Assembly (NCBI RefSeq): GCF_905220995.1
Contig: NZ_CAJNBJ010000001.1
Span: forward strand, 1,426,001 to 1,490,000
Direction: 5' to 3'
Length of the DNA stretch: 64,000 nucleotides
Origin: Nitrospira defluvii
Lineage (GTDB): Bacteria; Nitrospirota; Nitrospiria; Nitrospirales; Nitrospiraceae
Positions within the stretch are counted from its first letter, which is position 1. Every line of letters starts with the position of its first letter. Shown one piece after another: positions 26,521 through 35,397 of the stretch. The translations under genes were made by a program, and so were the position numbers. The notes beneath the pieces were generated by a model. The model was given only the letters and a program-made list of their open reading frames with translations, was not told the DNA's origin and did no database searches.

Positions 26521-26949
26521 ATGAAGAAACTCATGTTCGTAACGCTGGGCGTCGCAGCGTTGGCGATCGGCAGCCAGCCGGTCACTGCGCAGGCCCAGGT
26601 CGCGGATGCGATTCAAGCAGTCAACGATGCCATCGTCGAGTTGACCGATGCGCCGGGTCTTGGCAAGCGGACGACCGTCGATCTGGCAAAGCGGTGGGGG
26701 GCCGACCGGTCCGTCATCGATAGCGCCACGGCGAAATTGCAGGACGGGCTCAGCAAGGCTCAGTCCGGTGGAGCCGGAGCCGATGCCATGCGCCAATTGA
26801 AGCTGGCGGTGGATTACGGCAAGGCGCGTCTGCACAAGGAAGCCCGTTTGTCCGCGCAGGGCGCGCTGCGTCATCTGTGCGTCGCGAATCAGGATCAGGG
26901 TCCTGGCTGTGACACGGTACCGAAGTTCGGGAGCTACACCGCACCATAA
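26521..26949 (+). CDS. Small secreted helical protein
   Basis: 142 aa with a signal peptide (MKKLMFVTLGVAALAIGSQPVTAQAQ). The mature chain is mostly amphipathic helices (DAIQAVNDAIVELTDA, DAMRQLKLAVDYGKARLHKEARLSAQGALRHLC) and has two cysteines near the C-terminus. ATG 26521 has a AAAAGGAGA site; the frame is open upstream without a better start. I do not recognise a family. It follows the beta-barrel gene by 110 bases and is closed by a strong terminator, so the two are probably one transcription unit, and a periplasmic partner of the barrel is a reasonable guess. Confidence 0.7.
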   Translation: MKKLMFVTLGVAALAIGSQPVTAQAQVADAIQAVNDAIVELTDAPGLGKRTTVDLAKRWGADRSVIDSATAKLQDGLSKAQSGGAGADAMRQLKLAVDYGKARLHKEARLSAQGALRHLCVANQDQGPGCDTVPKFGSYTAP

Positions 26950-27009
26950 CCGGAACCGTGACTTTCACGACGAGGCGGCCGGGAGATCCCCTGTCTGTCT
27001 CTACTTCTG

Positions 27010-27046
27010 AAACCCCGCCGGGTGACCCCCGGCGGGGTTTCTGTTT
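27010..27046 (+). terminator. Strong rho-independent terminator
   Basis: Perfect 13-bp GC-rich stem (AAACCCCGCCGGG, then CCCGGCGGGGTTT) with a 5-base loop, followed by CTGTTTT. It lies 60 bases after the small secreted protein gene and 190 bases before recQ. Confidence 0.9.
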
Positions 27047-27234
27047 TAGACCCGGTTCGTCAAGGTTCCCGATGCTGATGGTCCGACGGGAGCCTGGTTG
27101 GGAGTAGACCGACTGTCCGCTCGCTTCACGCATATCGCGGAATGAGTCTGCCAAGCGGCTTGCCCACGGTTCATCGAGCGTCTTATACTCCGCTCATCTG
27201 CCATGTCTTGTACCGCGTGTTCTGAGTTCTCACC

Positions 27235-29088
27235 GTGGATGATCTGACCAAGCAACTGGCCCAACACTTCGGGTTTTCTGCATTCCGCCCTGGCCAGCGC
27301 GAGGTGATCGATGCCGTGTTGTCTCGTCGTGATGCCATGGCGGTGATGCCGACAGGCCAGGGAAAGTCGTTGTGTTATCAACTACCGGCGACGATTCTGC
27401 CCGGGCTCACTCTCGTCATCTCTCCATTGATCGCGCTGATGCAGGATCAGGTGAATGCCTTGAAGGCTCGCAATATTGCCGCGGCGGCATTCCATTCCGG
27501 GCTCACCGAGCAGGAACGGGATCGTGTGGTGCTCCATCTCAAGCTGCGGCGGCTGCAGTTGCTTTATCTGGCCCCTGAGCGGATGCAACATGAGCGCTTC
27601 CTTCGCCTCTTGCGATCCTTGTGGGTGTCCCTGCTGGTCGTGGACGAGGCCCATTGTATTTCCCAGTGGGGACATGATTTTCGACCGGACTATCTGAACA
27701 TCGGCCGGCTGCGCCGCGAGCTTGAAAATCCGCCTTGTCTGGCCTTAACGGCCACAGCCACAGCGCGTGTGCAGGCGGATCTTTGTGAGCGACTCTCACT
27801 CCACGACCCGCTTCGACTGGTCACGGGGTTTCGTCGGCCCAATCTCGCCCTCTCTGTGCGACTTTGCCGGTCGCGACAGGAGAAGTTGGCGGTGCTGGAG
27901 CGCATGGTGCGTGAGTACGAGACGGGGACGATTCTAGTCTACTGCGCCACCCGCCGCGCAGTCGAAGAGGTGGCCACCTGTCTCGGGCGGTCTGACCCGT
28001 CTGTCGGGTACTATCATGCCGGATTGTCGGATGAGGAACGGCGAGCGGTCCATGACCGGTTTTGCGCCGGGGCACTGCGTGTGTTGGCAGCGACCAACGC
28101 GTTCGGGATGGGGATCGATAAGTCGGATGTCCGGCTGGTCGTCCATTTCGACATTCCCGGAAGCCTGGAGGCCTACTACCAAGAAGTTGGGCGGGCCGGC
28201 CGTGACGGACAGCCTGCCTCCTGCCTGTTGCTGTTTCATAAACGGGATGTGGCCACGCAGGAATATTTCATTCAGCAGGCAGCGAAGGAGTCAAGTAGTG
28301 CGGCGCGCGTCGAGCGCATGAAGACATTGCTACAGGACATGTTGGACTATGTCTCGGTGCAGACCTGCCGCCAGCTGGCCATCCTTGAGTATTTCAGTGA
28401 TGAGGCCGAACGAGCCTTCGGGCCCTGCAGGCTGTGCGATCGTTGTGTCGTAACCAGGCCGGTTCGGGAGGCTGTTGCCGACGATGAGGTTGCCTGCGCC
28501 CGTGCGTTTGTGGCGGCAGTCTCCTGGTGCCGGGGACGATTCGGGGTAACTCGCATCGTCGAGTTGTTGCGCGGGAGCCGGTCCAAAGTCCTGCTGGCGT
28601 GCGGCGCCGAGGCTTGCCCCGAATATGGGCTGTATCATGCCTGGTCGAAGCCGGCCCTGACCCGTCTGGGCACAACATTAATCGACCGGGGCTATCTGCG
28701 TGTTGAGGGAGAGGAGTATCCCACACTCGATGTGACGAAACGTGGCCGGGAAGTGTTGGAAGGGATGGGTCCCGTGGAATTGGGTCGGGCTGAATCCTCG
28801 ACGCCGGCTCCGACAAATCAGGCCTGGGGCACGGGTGGGAATTCGGCGGCGCTGACCTCATCCGTCGATCCGCAACTCTTTGAACGTCTGCGCCAGCTGC
28901 GGAAGGAATTGGCTGAGGAAGAAGGCGTTGCCCCCTTTGTGATCTTCCACGACAAGACCCTTCGCACGATCGCCGGACATAGGCCCATGACGCTCAGCGC
29001 CTTGCGGGAGATATCCGGCATCGGCGAGGTCAAGGTGGAGCGATATGGTCGCCGAGTGCTGAACGTGGTGAATCCTGAGCCGCAGTAG
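27235..29088 (+). CDS. recQ: ATP-dependent DNA helicase RecQ
   Basis: 617 aa, GTG start. The superfamily 2 helicase motifs are in order: FRPGQREVIDAVL (Q-motif/0), MPTGQGKSLCYQLPA (I), VVDEAHCISQWGHDFRPDY (II), LTATATARVQ (III), TILVYCATRR (IV), ATNAFGMGIDKSDVRLVVHFD (V) and YYQEVGRAGRDG (VI). The zinc-binding RQC region (FGPCRLCDRC with an earlier Cys) and a C-terminal HRDC domain (MTLSALREISGIGEVKVERYG) complete the standard RecQ layout. It unwinds 3'-5' in recombination and fork repair. The size is normal for the family. Confidence 0.96.
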   Translation: MDDLTKQLAQHFGFSAFRPGQREVIDAVLSRRDAMAVMPTGQGKSLCYQLPATILPGLTLVISPLIALMQDQVNALKARNIAAAAFHSGLTEQERDRVVLHLKLRRLQLLYLAPERMQHERFLRLLRSLWVSLLVVDEAHCISQWGHDFRPDYLNIGRLRRELENPPCLALTATATARVQADLCERLSLHDPLRLVTGFRRPNLALSVRLCRSRQEKLAVLERMVREYETGTILVYCATRRAVEEVATCLGRSDPSVGYYHAGLSDEERRAVHDRFCAGALRVLAATNAFGMGIDKSDVRLVVHFDIPGSLEAYYQEVGRAGRDGQPASCLLLFHKRDVATQEYFIQQAAKESSSAARVERMKTLLQDMLDYVSVQTCRQLAILEYFSDEAERAFGPCRLCDRCVVTRPVREAVADDEVACARAFVAAVSWCRGRFGVTRIVELLRGSRSKVLLACGAEACPEYGLYHAWSKPALTRLGTTLIDRGYLRVEGEEYPTLDVTKRGREVLEGMGPVELGRAESSTPAPTNQAWGTGGNSAALTSSVDPQLFERLRQLRKELAEEEGVAPFVIFHDKTLRTIAGHRPMTLSALREISGIGEVKVERYGRRVLNVVNPEPQ

Positions 29089-29118
29089 GGTGTCCTCCTT
29101 CCCGGTTGCATCTTTCCG

Positions 29119-29349
29119 GCCTGGCAGGATGCGGAAAAGTCCACCAGCGGCGTTCACAAGCGTGCCGCGCGTTATTCCGCGCGTCGTGAACCTCAGCGGC
29201 TCACCGTACCGCAAGAGTACGATTCCGCCCCTGGGACATTGGGCGCTCACCGACTCTCGCCCGTCCGCAGACGTGACGCTCCTTCTTCGCTCGCGTCGCG
29301 GACCTCGCTGCGGCCTTGCTGGACGGCCTGTTTGCGCATCCTGCAAGGC
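29119..29349. repeat. MITE-like repeat element with terminal inverted repeats
   Basis: Ends are 15-base inverted repeats with one mismatch: GCCTGGCAGGATGCG at 29119-29133 and CGCATCCTGCAAGGC at 29335-29349. Inside is a smaller hairpin (CGCGCG around TTATTC at about 29168-29185, flanked by GTTCAC/GTGAAC) and the core CTCACCGTACCGCAAGAGTACG, whose near-copy occurs in the element at 53654. It fills most of the 330-base gap between recQ and the convergent thrH. No transposase frame fits, so it would be non-autonomous. From memory it resembles repeats scattered through Nitrospira genomes. Confidence 0.6.
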
Positions 29350-29419
29350 TGTTCAACGTCGTCCCACACCGCGGATCTGTAGTGGCTATGGGACTCACCA
29401 TGAGTTTTCCCGCAACCTG

Positions 29420-30040
29420 CTAGGACTTCAGCCCACCCGCTTTGCGAAACTGTTCCTGCAACTCGGCATAGGTCCTCGTCACGGGAAATTGCGGGAATTC
29501 CTTAGGAAGATGGTCCGGAGGACGGAAGAAGAATCCGGCATGGGCTTCGCCCAACATCGCTGTGTCGTTGTAGGCGTCTCCTGCCGCCATCACGTGGAAA
29601 TTCAGGTTCTTCAGCGCGGCGACCGCATGTTTTTTCTGGTTGGGCTGGCGGAGTTTGTAATTGACGATGCGGCCGTTGGCTCCGATCTCCAATTGGTTAC
29701 AGAAAATCGTGGGATAGCCTAGTTGTCGCATCAACGGGAGGGCGAACTCGTAAAACGTATCGGACAAAATGATGACCTGGGCACGTTCACGCAGCCAGGC
29801 GATGAAGTCGGCGGCTCCTTCCATCGGGCCCATGGCGTCGATGACGGATTGAATATCGGCGAGCGTGAATCCGTGTTGCGCCAGAATGTTCAAGCGGCGA
29901 GTCATGAGCGCATCATAGTCGGGCATTTCGCGCGTCGTAATCTTGAGTTCCTCGATGCCGGTCTTGATGGCAAAGTTGACCCAAATTTCCGGAACCAGCA
30001 CGCCTTCAAGGTCCAGACAGACAATCACGGGGTTCTGCAT
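29420..30040 (-). CDS. thrH: ThrH: phosphoserine phosphatase/homoserine phosphotransferase
   Basis: 206 aa, matching the usual length of about 205 for ThrH. HAD-superfamily motifs: VCLDLEGVLVPE (motif I with the nucleophile Asp and the family's LEGVLVPE), IILSDTF (motif II), Lys in RQPNQKKHA and AAGDAYNDTAML (motif III/IV). ThrH dephosphorylates phosphoserine and can transfer phosphate to homoserine, linking serine and threonine synthesis in the cytosol. ATG 30040 follows a GGAGGAT site; the open frame continues about 78 codons upstream without family-like sequence. Confidence 0.9.
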   Translation of the reverse strand: MQNPVIVCLDLEGVLVPEIWVNFAIKTGIEELKITTREMPDYDALMTRRLNILAQHGFTLADIQSVIDAMGPMEGAADFIAWLRERAQVIILSDTFYEFALPLMRQLGYPTIFCNQLEIGANGRIVNYKLRQPNQKKHAVAALKNLNFHVMAAGDAYNDTAMLGEAHAGFFFRPPDHLPKEFPQFPVTRTYAELQEQFRKAGGLKS

Positions 30041-30147
30041 CGATCCTCCTTCAGAAAGTTCTGCGTTTTGAATTCTGGGTGTTGAGTGGAATAAAGAACT
30101 GCTCACACAACATTCAGCACTCGCGGTTCGGCACTCAACACTATTCT

Positions 30148-30945
30148 CTATCCGCCGCTCTCGCGGCGGGCCTTTTCCTGGCTGAGATAGCGCCAGACTT
30201 TGTCCAGTGCCTTCTCGAAAATCTCCGTTCCCGTCCATCGGCGAGTGTGCTCGGCGTGGTGCTGTTTCGCCCACGTGACGGCGAGGGGGAGCGGAATCAG
30301 TCGCGGTGCCGTTCCCGTCAGGTCCGCCCAGAGCAGGCTCAAGGCCGTACTGATCCGAAGGGCGACGGGAACCGGTCGGATGCGTTGGCTCGCCATGTTC
30401 TGGCAGTCCGTGGCCGGCGAGGTGACCGCGAGTTCCCGGCAGGCCGCGGGGCGGTCCTCGTAAATGCTGCAGGCTTCATTCTCCAGAAACGGGCAGGGCA
30501 TGCGGAGGGCATAGTAGGCCCTATTCAGGGGCTCAATCGCTTCGTCGCTCGGAGGGTCAGAAGACTCGGCCAAGGCAGAGAGCTGTGTCAATACCCCGGC
30601 TCGTGCGAGCTGTTGTTGCGCCAGCCCGAGTTTGGTGAGCAGACGGTCGCGTTCCGGCTGGTCCAGGCGATCGATCCTATTTGCGAGGGCAAAGGCTTCA
30701 GGCGCCGACATCGGGACCAGCATGCGGCAACAGGCCGCGCATCCTTTGTGGCAGGACACGGTGTGGCCGGTCTGTCGCACACGAGTCAGTTCCAGCGCCT
30801 GGACCTCCTCGCCGAGACCCCGCATCAGGGGGAGGATTGCGGTCACCGGCACGAAACTCGTGGGGACTCCCACGGACGTGGACACCTCTCCACACGGGGC
30901 ATGCAGGGAAATCTCAAAATGTTCAACTAGGGACTGATTGCTCAC
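30148..30945 (-). CDS. YkgJ-family cysteine-cluster protein
   Basis: 265 aa, GTG start. The cysteine cluster CHKGCAACC (residue about 65) together with CPFLENEACSIYEDRPAACREL is the YkgJ/Fe-Zn-chelating family signature, presumed to bind a metal or Fe-S cluster. The N-terminal 60 and C-terminal 80 residues are family-variable helices. It is a soluble cytosolic protein of unknown reaction. A second, shorter member is encoded at 43548-44156. It lies 107 bases upstream of thrH on the same strand. Confidence 0.78.
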   Translation of the reverse strand: MSNQSLVEHFEISLHAPCGEVSTSVGVPTSFVPVTAILPLMRGLGEEVQALELTRVRQTGHTVSCHKGCAACCRMLVPMSAPEAFALANRIDRLDQPERDRLLTKLGLAQQQLARAGVLTQLSALAESSDPPSDEAIEPLNRAYYALRMPCPFLENEACSIYEDRPAACRELAVTSPATDCQNMASQRIRPVPVALRISTALSLLWADLTGTAPRLIPLPLAVTWAKQHHAEHTRRWTGTEIFEKALDKVWRYLSQEKARRESGG

Positions 30946-31138
30946 GGGCCTGGTGTCCGAATGTCGTTGAGGTGATTAGCGGCGAAGCCCAACGGCGTTG
31001 TGCCGGCACCTATCATAGAGAACCCCCGAATCGAGGGTCAACCGCGCTGTGTGCTGGACTTGCTCCCCATGGACCGTTGGGGCTACTCTGTCGTCGATGC
31101 GTGTTTCCGGTCATATCATCGGGTTGTTGAAGGAATAT

Positions 31139-31468
31139 ATGGGGGATCTGGTCGAGCAGGCCAGACAGGAATCGTACGCCCATCAAGCCTTCGGCTTTTC
31201 CGCGCCACCGTATCAGCTGGATCATGCCATTGCCGATTTGCTGGCCATCTTGGATGACCGTATCGAGTCGGAGGGCGTCCAGGTCGGTATGCCCCTGGAG
31301 TTTCTGCATGAGATGTGGCGTCGTTGTAACGAGGCCCGCAGTCAGGTGATGGACCACGTGTGGATGGAGACGAACCTCGGTCCGCCTGGATCCTCCAAAG
31401 CTAGGATCCGGGAACTGACCTACGCGGCTCTCATCAAATATCTCGAGGAGGACTCAGTTGGGGAATGA
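31139..31468 (+). CDS. Small hypothetical protein
   Basis: 109 aa from the ATG at 31139, preceded by GAAGGA four bases away; ATG 31097 (14 residues longer) is an alternative with a poorer ribosome site. Soluble, mixed helical, with no signal peptide and no recognised motif (MGDLVEQARQESYAHQAF, then HAIADLLAILDDRIESEGVQVG). It stands alone, with divergent YkgJ upstream and convergent DUF218 downstream. Confidence 0.55.
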   Translation: MGDLVEQARQESYAHQAFGFSAPPYQLDHAIADLLAILDDRIESEGVQVGMPLEFLHEMWRRCNEARSQVMDHVWMETNLGPPGSSKARIRELTYAALIKYLEEDSVGE

Positions 31469-31505
31469 GCGCGTGTGGTCAGCGGGCGCCATGCCATCGC
31501 CGGAC

Positions 31506-32318
31506 TCACCATTTCCCTGCGAGCCAATAGACGAGGATGCCGATCACCTCATCGACGGCCTCTGTGGTGAGCAGTAAGGCGTTGACGGTTGGGATGAAGT
31601 CGAATAACGTCGCCCTCGCCCAAGCCTCCTGTGGCCGGTGCTGCGCTTCAAAGCCGCAGGCGACCGGCGTGACTACAACCCCCTGCTTCTCAAACAGGCC
31701 CACGGCGCGTGGCATGTGGTAGGCGGCGGTGACCAGCAGGATGCGTGCCGATCCAAGCATGGCCTTGGTCTCCAGGGCATTCTCGTATGTCGTGCGGGAT
31801 TTTTCCTCGAGCCCCAGGGCGGATTCGGGGACGCCGAGATGGAGGGCCCATCGTTTCATCTCGCTGGCCTCGGATGGGCCGGTCCGGAAGACGGTGGCAT
31901 CACCTCCCGTCAGCAGCAGCGTGGGCGCCAGGCCTTGACGCCACAATTCGGCCCCGCAGGCGGTCCGTTGGCGTGATGCGTCCTTGGCTTCGTCCGATGG
32001 CCGCAGTGATCCCTTGTGATAGATGCCACCTGCCAACACGACGATGGCGTCAAAGTTCGATTCCGAACCCGGGATGAACGGCGGATATCTCATTTCGAGG
32101 GCCCCAATGTACGTCGTGGCGAGCATAGGGGTTGCGGTGAGGAGTAAGAGCAGCACCGTGCAGAAGGCGAAGCGCCTGATCCGGGTTGTGCGCCTGGGTG
32201 TCACTGGGAGGCAGGCGAAGAGCAGGGTGAGGAGTCCTGCTACGACGATCCAAGACAGAGGATACAGGACATATTTCGAAGCCTTATAAACGCCATACCA
32301 TAGCGGTGTTAGGGCCAT
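31506..32318 (-). CDS. DUF218/YdcF-ElyC-like membrane protein
   Basis: 270 aa from ATG 32318 with a GGGAG site; a slightly longer frame begins at 32360. Two N-terminal membrane helices (YPLSWIVVAGLLTLLFACLP and FAFCTVLLLLLTATPML) are followed by the DUF218 domain: DAIVVLAGGI, then TLLLTGGD, EEKSRTTYENAL and ILLVTAAYHMPRA. Close relatives (ElyC, SanA, YdcF) act in envelope integrity and polyprenyl-lipid carrier metabolism. The GG-S-R-N-H pattern is intact. The catalytic activity of the family is not settled. Confidence 0.85.
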   Translation of the reverse strand: MALTPLWYGVYKASKYVLYPLSWIVVAGLLTLLFACLPVTPRRTTRIRRFAFCTVLLLLLTATPMLATTYIGALEMRYPPFIPGSESNFDAIVVLAGGIYHKGSLRPSDEAKDASRQRTACGAELWRQGLAPTLLLTGGDATVFRTGPSEASEMKRWALHLGVPESALGLEEKSRTTYENALETKAMLGSARILLVTAAYHMPRAVGLFEKQGVVVTPVACGFEAQHRPQEAWARATLFDFIPTVNALLLTTEAVDEVIGILVYWLAGKW

Positions 32319-32397
32319 AACCACTCCCAGTTGACTGACCGACAGAGGTTCAGCATACACGGAGGCAGTGGAGACACCAAGCCGTGAGGAGGAATTG

Positions 32398-32883
32398 ATG
32401 GGTGAGGGACGTCAGTATTGGTTGATGAAGTCGGAGCCTGACGTGTTTTCCATCGACGACCTGGCCCGTTCGCCGAACCACACGACGTCGTGGAACGGGG
32501 TGCGGAACTATCAGGCGCGCAACTTTATGCGTGCGATGAAGCTGGGAGACCAGGTGCTGTTTTACCACAGCAATGCCAATCCGCCGTCTGTGGTGGGCAT
32601 TGCTGAGGTGGTGAAGATCGCCTACCCCGATGCGACCCAGTTCGATCCACAGGATCCGCACTTTGATCCAGCCAGTAAGCCTGAGCAACCGCGTTGGGAT
32701 GTCGTCGATATCCGGTTTGTGCACAAGTTCGAGACCTCGCTCTCGCTGGATGTGCTGCGAGGGCAGCCCAGGCTCAAGGGGATGGAGTTGCTGAGGAGGG
32801 GATCACGGTTGTCGGTTCAGCCGGTGCGGGCAGCCGAGTGGAATCAGGTTGTTCGGCTCGGCCGCGGTCGCGCCGACGGATAG
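32398..32883 (+). CDS. EVE-domain protein
   Basis: 161 aa. The EVE/PUA-like core is clear: YWLMKSEPDVFSIDDLA, TSWNGVRNYQARNFMRAM and GDQVLFYHSNANPPSVVGIAEV. EVE domains are related to YTH and ASCH and are thought to read modified bases in RNA or DNA. Soluble, cytosolic. ATG 32398 has a GAGGAGGAA site. It is divergent from the DUF218 gene. Confidence 0.9.
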   Translation: MGEGRQYWLMKSEPDVFSIDDLARSPNHTTSWNGVRNYQARNFMRAMKLGDQVLFYHSNANPPSVVGIAEVVKIAYPDATQFDPQDPHFDPASKPEQPRWDVVDIRFVHKFETSLSLDVLRGQPRLKGMELLRRGSRLSVQPVRAAEWNQVVRLGRGRADG

Positions 32884-32936
32884 GGCGACTGATTCAAATG
32901 GGTTGCGGAGAAGCGCTGCTGGGGGAGGAAGGCTGG

Positions 32937-33182
32937 CTAGCTACGGGCTTTTCCGTCATCGAGATAGCGGTGTTGCCAATCCAACCAGGCATGTCCGAGC
33001 TCATGGGCAAGTATGTATCGTCGGCGCGTGACAGGAAGTCGTTTGCGGATATAGATGACTTTGGCTTCGTTGTCCCAAATTCCATCCGCGTTTGCATCCT
33101 GCCGGTCCATCTCAGAGTCGGTCACCTGGCGGATCATGATGTGATAGCCAAATGGAAGGACGACTTTATTTGGTATTCGCAC
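32937..33182 (-). CDS. Short HELGH metalloprotease-like protein, possibly truncated
   Basis: 81 aa from a GTG with GAGGG just upstream. The sequence YILAHELGHAWLDWQHRYL carries a HEXXH zinc motif in a helix, as in ImmA/IrrE-like and other small zinc peptidases. The frame stays open for about 20 codons before the GTG with protein-like sequence (GKTARDTVRIPNKVV) but no start codon, until a TAG. This suggests loss of the 5' end or a frameshift near 33250. No regulator is adjacent. Confidence 0.5.
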   Translation of the reverse strand: MRIPNKVVLPFGYHIMIRQVTDSEMDRQDANADGIWDNEAKVIYIRKRLPVTRRRYILAHELGHAWLDWQHRYLDDGKARS

Positions 33183-33388
33183 CGTATCCCTCGCTGTCTT
33201 CCCAATGGGCGTTTGTGCGCCCTGTTCCTGCTCCCGGATAGCCTAACACATTTCCCTTTTTCGCTTCCTGGTTAAAATGTCGATTAATATCAATCGGTTG
33301 TGTAATTTCTTCCAAGGGAGGCTTTGCTGGACACCCCAGGGCGACCGCACCGTGCCGGATCGTGAGGGGCCGTGCTTGAGGATTTCAA

Positions 33389-34174
33389 TTGAACGCTTGG
33401 ATGGTGTATCATCCGGCCATGGTCGACAAACTGCTTGCACAGGAACTGGCAACTCCCTATCCCTCGGTCGTGCGGATCGTGGGGGTGAAGATTCGTGATC
33501 GGGGAGAGGTAAAGAAGTTCGATGCTGGAGAAGCAGCGTTGGCGTTTGGGGATCGCGTATTGCTCGATGTCTCCGGCGAATTGACCTATGGAGTGGTGTA
33601 TGGGGTTCCGCAGGTGACGCCGTTTATCCCACCCATGCGTGTGATGCAGCCGATTGTCAGGAAGGCCACCCCGGAAGATGCGGTGACCATCGATCGGTAT
33701 GAGCGGCTGGCATCTGAAGGAATGAGGGCCTGCCGGGAGCAGGCGGCAGCACTTGGGCTCAGGATGAAGCTGGTCGAGGTGTTCTGCTCCTTTCATCGAC
33801 GGCAGATGACCTTCGTCTATACCGCCGATGATCGCATCGACTTTCGCGAACTGGTTCGCGTGCTCGCGCGTCGGTTCGGAGGACGCATCGAAATGCGCCA
33901 GGTGGGAGTGCGTGACGAAGCGAGCCGATTGGGTGGAATTGATACCTGCGGCCTCGTGCTGTGTTGTGCGGCATTTCTGACAGAGGTCAAGCCGGTGACT
34001 GTGAAACAGGCCCGAGTCTTGGGGCTTCCGGTCGACGATCCCAAATTGCTGGGCGTGTGTGGCCGCCTCAAGTGTTGCCTGTTATTTGAGGCTATGGAGA
34101 GTCAGCCCATCCCGGCCTCGTCAAAGTGGTCCACCCTCATTAATCCTTCCCGTTCCCGTCTGGCTTCGTCCTAG
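33389..34174 (+). CDS. PSP1-domain (RicT/YaaT-like) protein
   Basis: 261 aa. It begins TPYPSVVRIVGVKIRDRGEVKKFD and contains the Cys-rich GGIDTCGLVLCCAAF and GVCGRLKCCLLFE pairs that mark the PSP1/RicT family. In Bacillus, RicT with RicA and RicF forms a [4Fe-4S] complex affecting RNase Y-dependent RNA processing. The start is uncertain: TTG 33389 has GAGGATTT upstream, while ATG 33401 and 33419 are alternatives that leave the conserved domain intact. The GC-rich hydrophilic C-terminus is short. Confidence 0.85.
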   Translation: MNAWMVYHPAMVDKLLAQELATPYPSVVRIVGVKIRDRGEVKKFDAGEAALAFGDRVLLDVSGELTYGVVYGVPQVTPFIPPMRVMQPIVRKATPEDAVTIDRYERLASEGMRACREQAAALGLRMKLVEVFCSFHRRQMTFVYTADDRIDFRELVRVLARRFGGRIEMRQVGVRDEASRLGGIDTCGLVLCCAAFLTEVKPVTVKQARVLGLPVDDPKLLGVCGRLKCCLLFEAMESQPIPASSKWSTLINPSRSRLASS

Positions 34175-34299
34175 TCTATAGGCCTCCACTCCGGTGTCTC
34201 GCACCGGTTCAAAAACCGGAACTCTGATTGTTCCGTGGTTTGCGCTCGGACCCCCTCGTGCTTTTCCCTCGAAAGAGTATAATCACTATGAGGTGCTGA

Positions 34300-35391
34300 A
34301 TGCCTCAGGTACTTGTGCTCGGGGCCGGGAAGATCGGGTCGTTGGTTGCGGCGCTGTTGGCGACCAAGGGGGAGTATCATGTTCACCTGGCCGATCTCAC
34401 TCTCGATGCCCCTAAGCGACTGATCGAAGAATTGTCTCTGTCCACGGTCACGCCGTGTGCGGTGGACGTGCGTCGTCCAGACTCGCTTGAAGACTATGTG
34501 ACCTCCCATCGGTTTGATGCCGTTCTCTCCGGGCTGCCCTATTTTCATAATCCAGCGGTCGCCGAACTCGCACGGACCCATCACCTGCACTATTTTGACC
34601 TAACTGAGGACGTGGCCGTAACTGAGCGTGTGAAGCTGATCAGCGAAGGGGCTGATCGGGCCTTCATTCCTCAATGCGGCTTGGCACCAGGGTTTATCAG
34701 TATCGTCACCAACGATCTGATCGGCCACTTCGATTCCATTGACCATGTGAAGATGCGTGTCGGTGCGCTGCCGGTCCATCCGAGCAATGCGTTGAAGTAT
34801 TCCCTCACATGGTCCACCGACGGGCTCCTCAATGAGTATGGGAACGCTTGTGTCGGAATCGAGGGGGGGCAGGAGGTCCGTCTGCAACCCCTGGAAGGGT
34901 ACGAGACGATTGAATTGGATGGTCTGCTCTACGAGGCGTTCAATACGTCCGGTGGGTTGGGGACGTTAGCGGATACCTATCGTGGACGGGTCCGCACCAT
35001 GAACTATAAGACATTGCGGTACCCTGGCCATTGCGAAAAAATTCAATTCCTCATGAACGATCTAAAATTGAATGAAGATCGGGACACACTGAAACGGATT
35101 CTGGAACGAGCGATTCCGCAGACACATCAAGATGTCGTCTTGATGTACGCCTCCGTGACGGGGACTCGGCAGGGCGAGCTCTTTGAAGAAACCTACGTCA
35201 AGAAGGTCTATCCGCGGACCATGATGGGACGTCTGTGGTCTGCGATTCAGGTGACCACAGCCTCGTCATTGTGCTGTGTGGTTGATCTTGTCATGGCCAG
35301 TTCACCGGACTATCGCGGCTTTGTTAGACAGGAAGACTTCCTCCTGCAGGATGTGTTGGACAATCGCTTCGGAGACTGCTTTCGCTCCTAG
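34300..35391 (+). CDS. Lysine 6-dehydrogenase-like (saccharopine dehydrogenase family)
   Basis: 363 aa. Rossmann start VLVLGAGKIGSLVAALLA, then FIPQCGLAPGFISIV, MRVGALPVHP, EAFNTSGGLGTLADTY and YKTLRYPGHCEKI. This set and the length resemble, from memory, the Geobacillus-type lysine 6-dehydrogenase more than the larger eukaryotic saccharopine enzymes. The reaction would be oxidative deamination of the epsilon-amino group of L-lysine to 2-aminoadipate semialdehyde. A TATAAT at 34278-34283 may be the -10 element. The ALDH7-type gene follows after a six-base gap, which strengthens the lysine-catabolism reading. Saccharopine dehydrogenase activity is the alternative. Confidence 0.75.
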   Translation: MPQVLVLGAGKIGSLVAALLATKGEYHVHLADLTLDAPKRLIEELSLSTVTPCAVDVRRPDSLEDYVTSHRFDAVLSGLPYFHNPAVAELARTHHLHYFDLTEDVAVTERVKLISEGADRAFIPQCGLAPGFISIVTNDLIGHFDSIDHVKMRVGALPVHPSNALKYSLTWSTDGLLNEYGNACVGIEGGQEVRLQPLEGYETIELDGLLYEAFNTSGGLGTLADTYRGRVRTMNYKTLRYPGHCEKIQFLMNDLKLNEDRDTLKRILERAIPQTHQDVVLMYASVTGTRQGELFEETYVKKVYPRTMMGRLWSAIQVTTASSLCCVVDLVMASSPDYRGFVRQEDFLLQDVLDNRFGDCFRS

Positions 35392-35397
35392 TAGATC

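Noticed and set aside
30152-30169. Hairpin CCGCCGC/GCGGCGG followed by CCTTTTCC
   Set aside because: It lies in the 3' end of a minus-strand coding sequence and no plus-strand gene precedes it.
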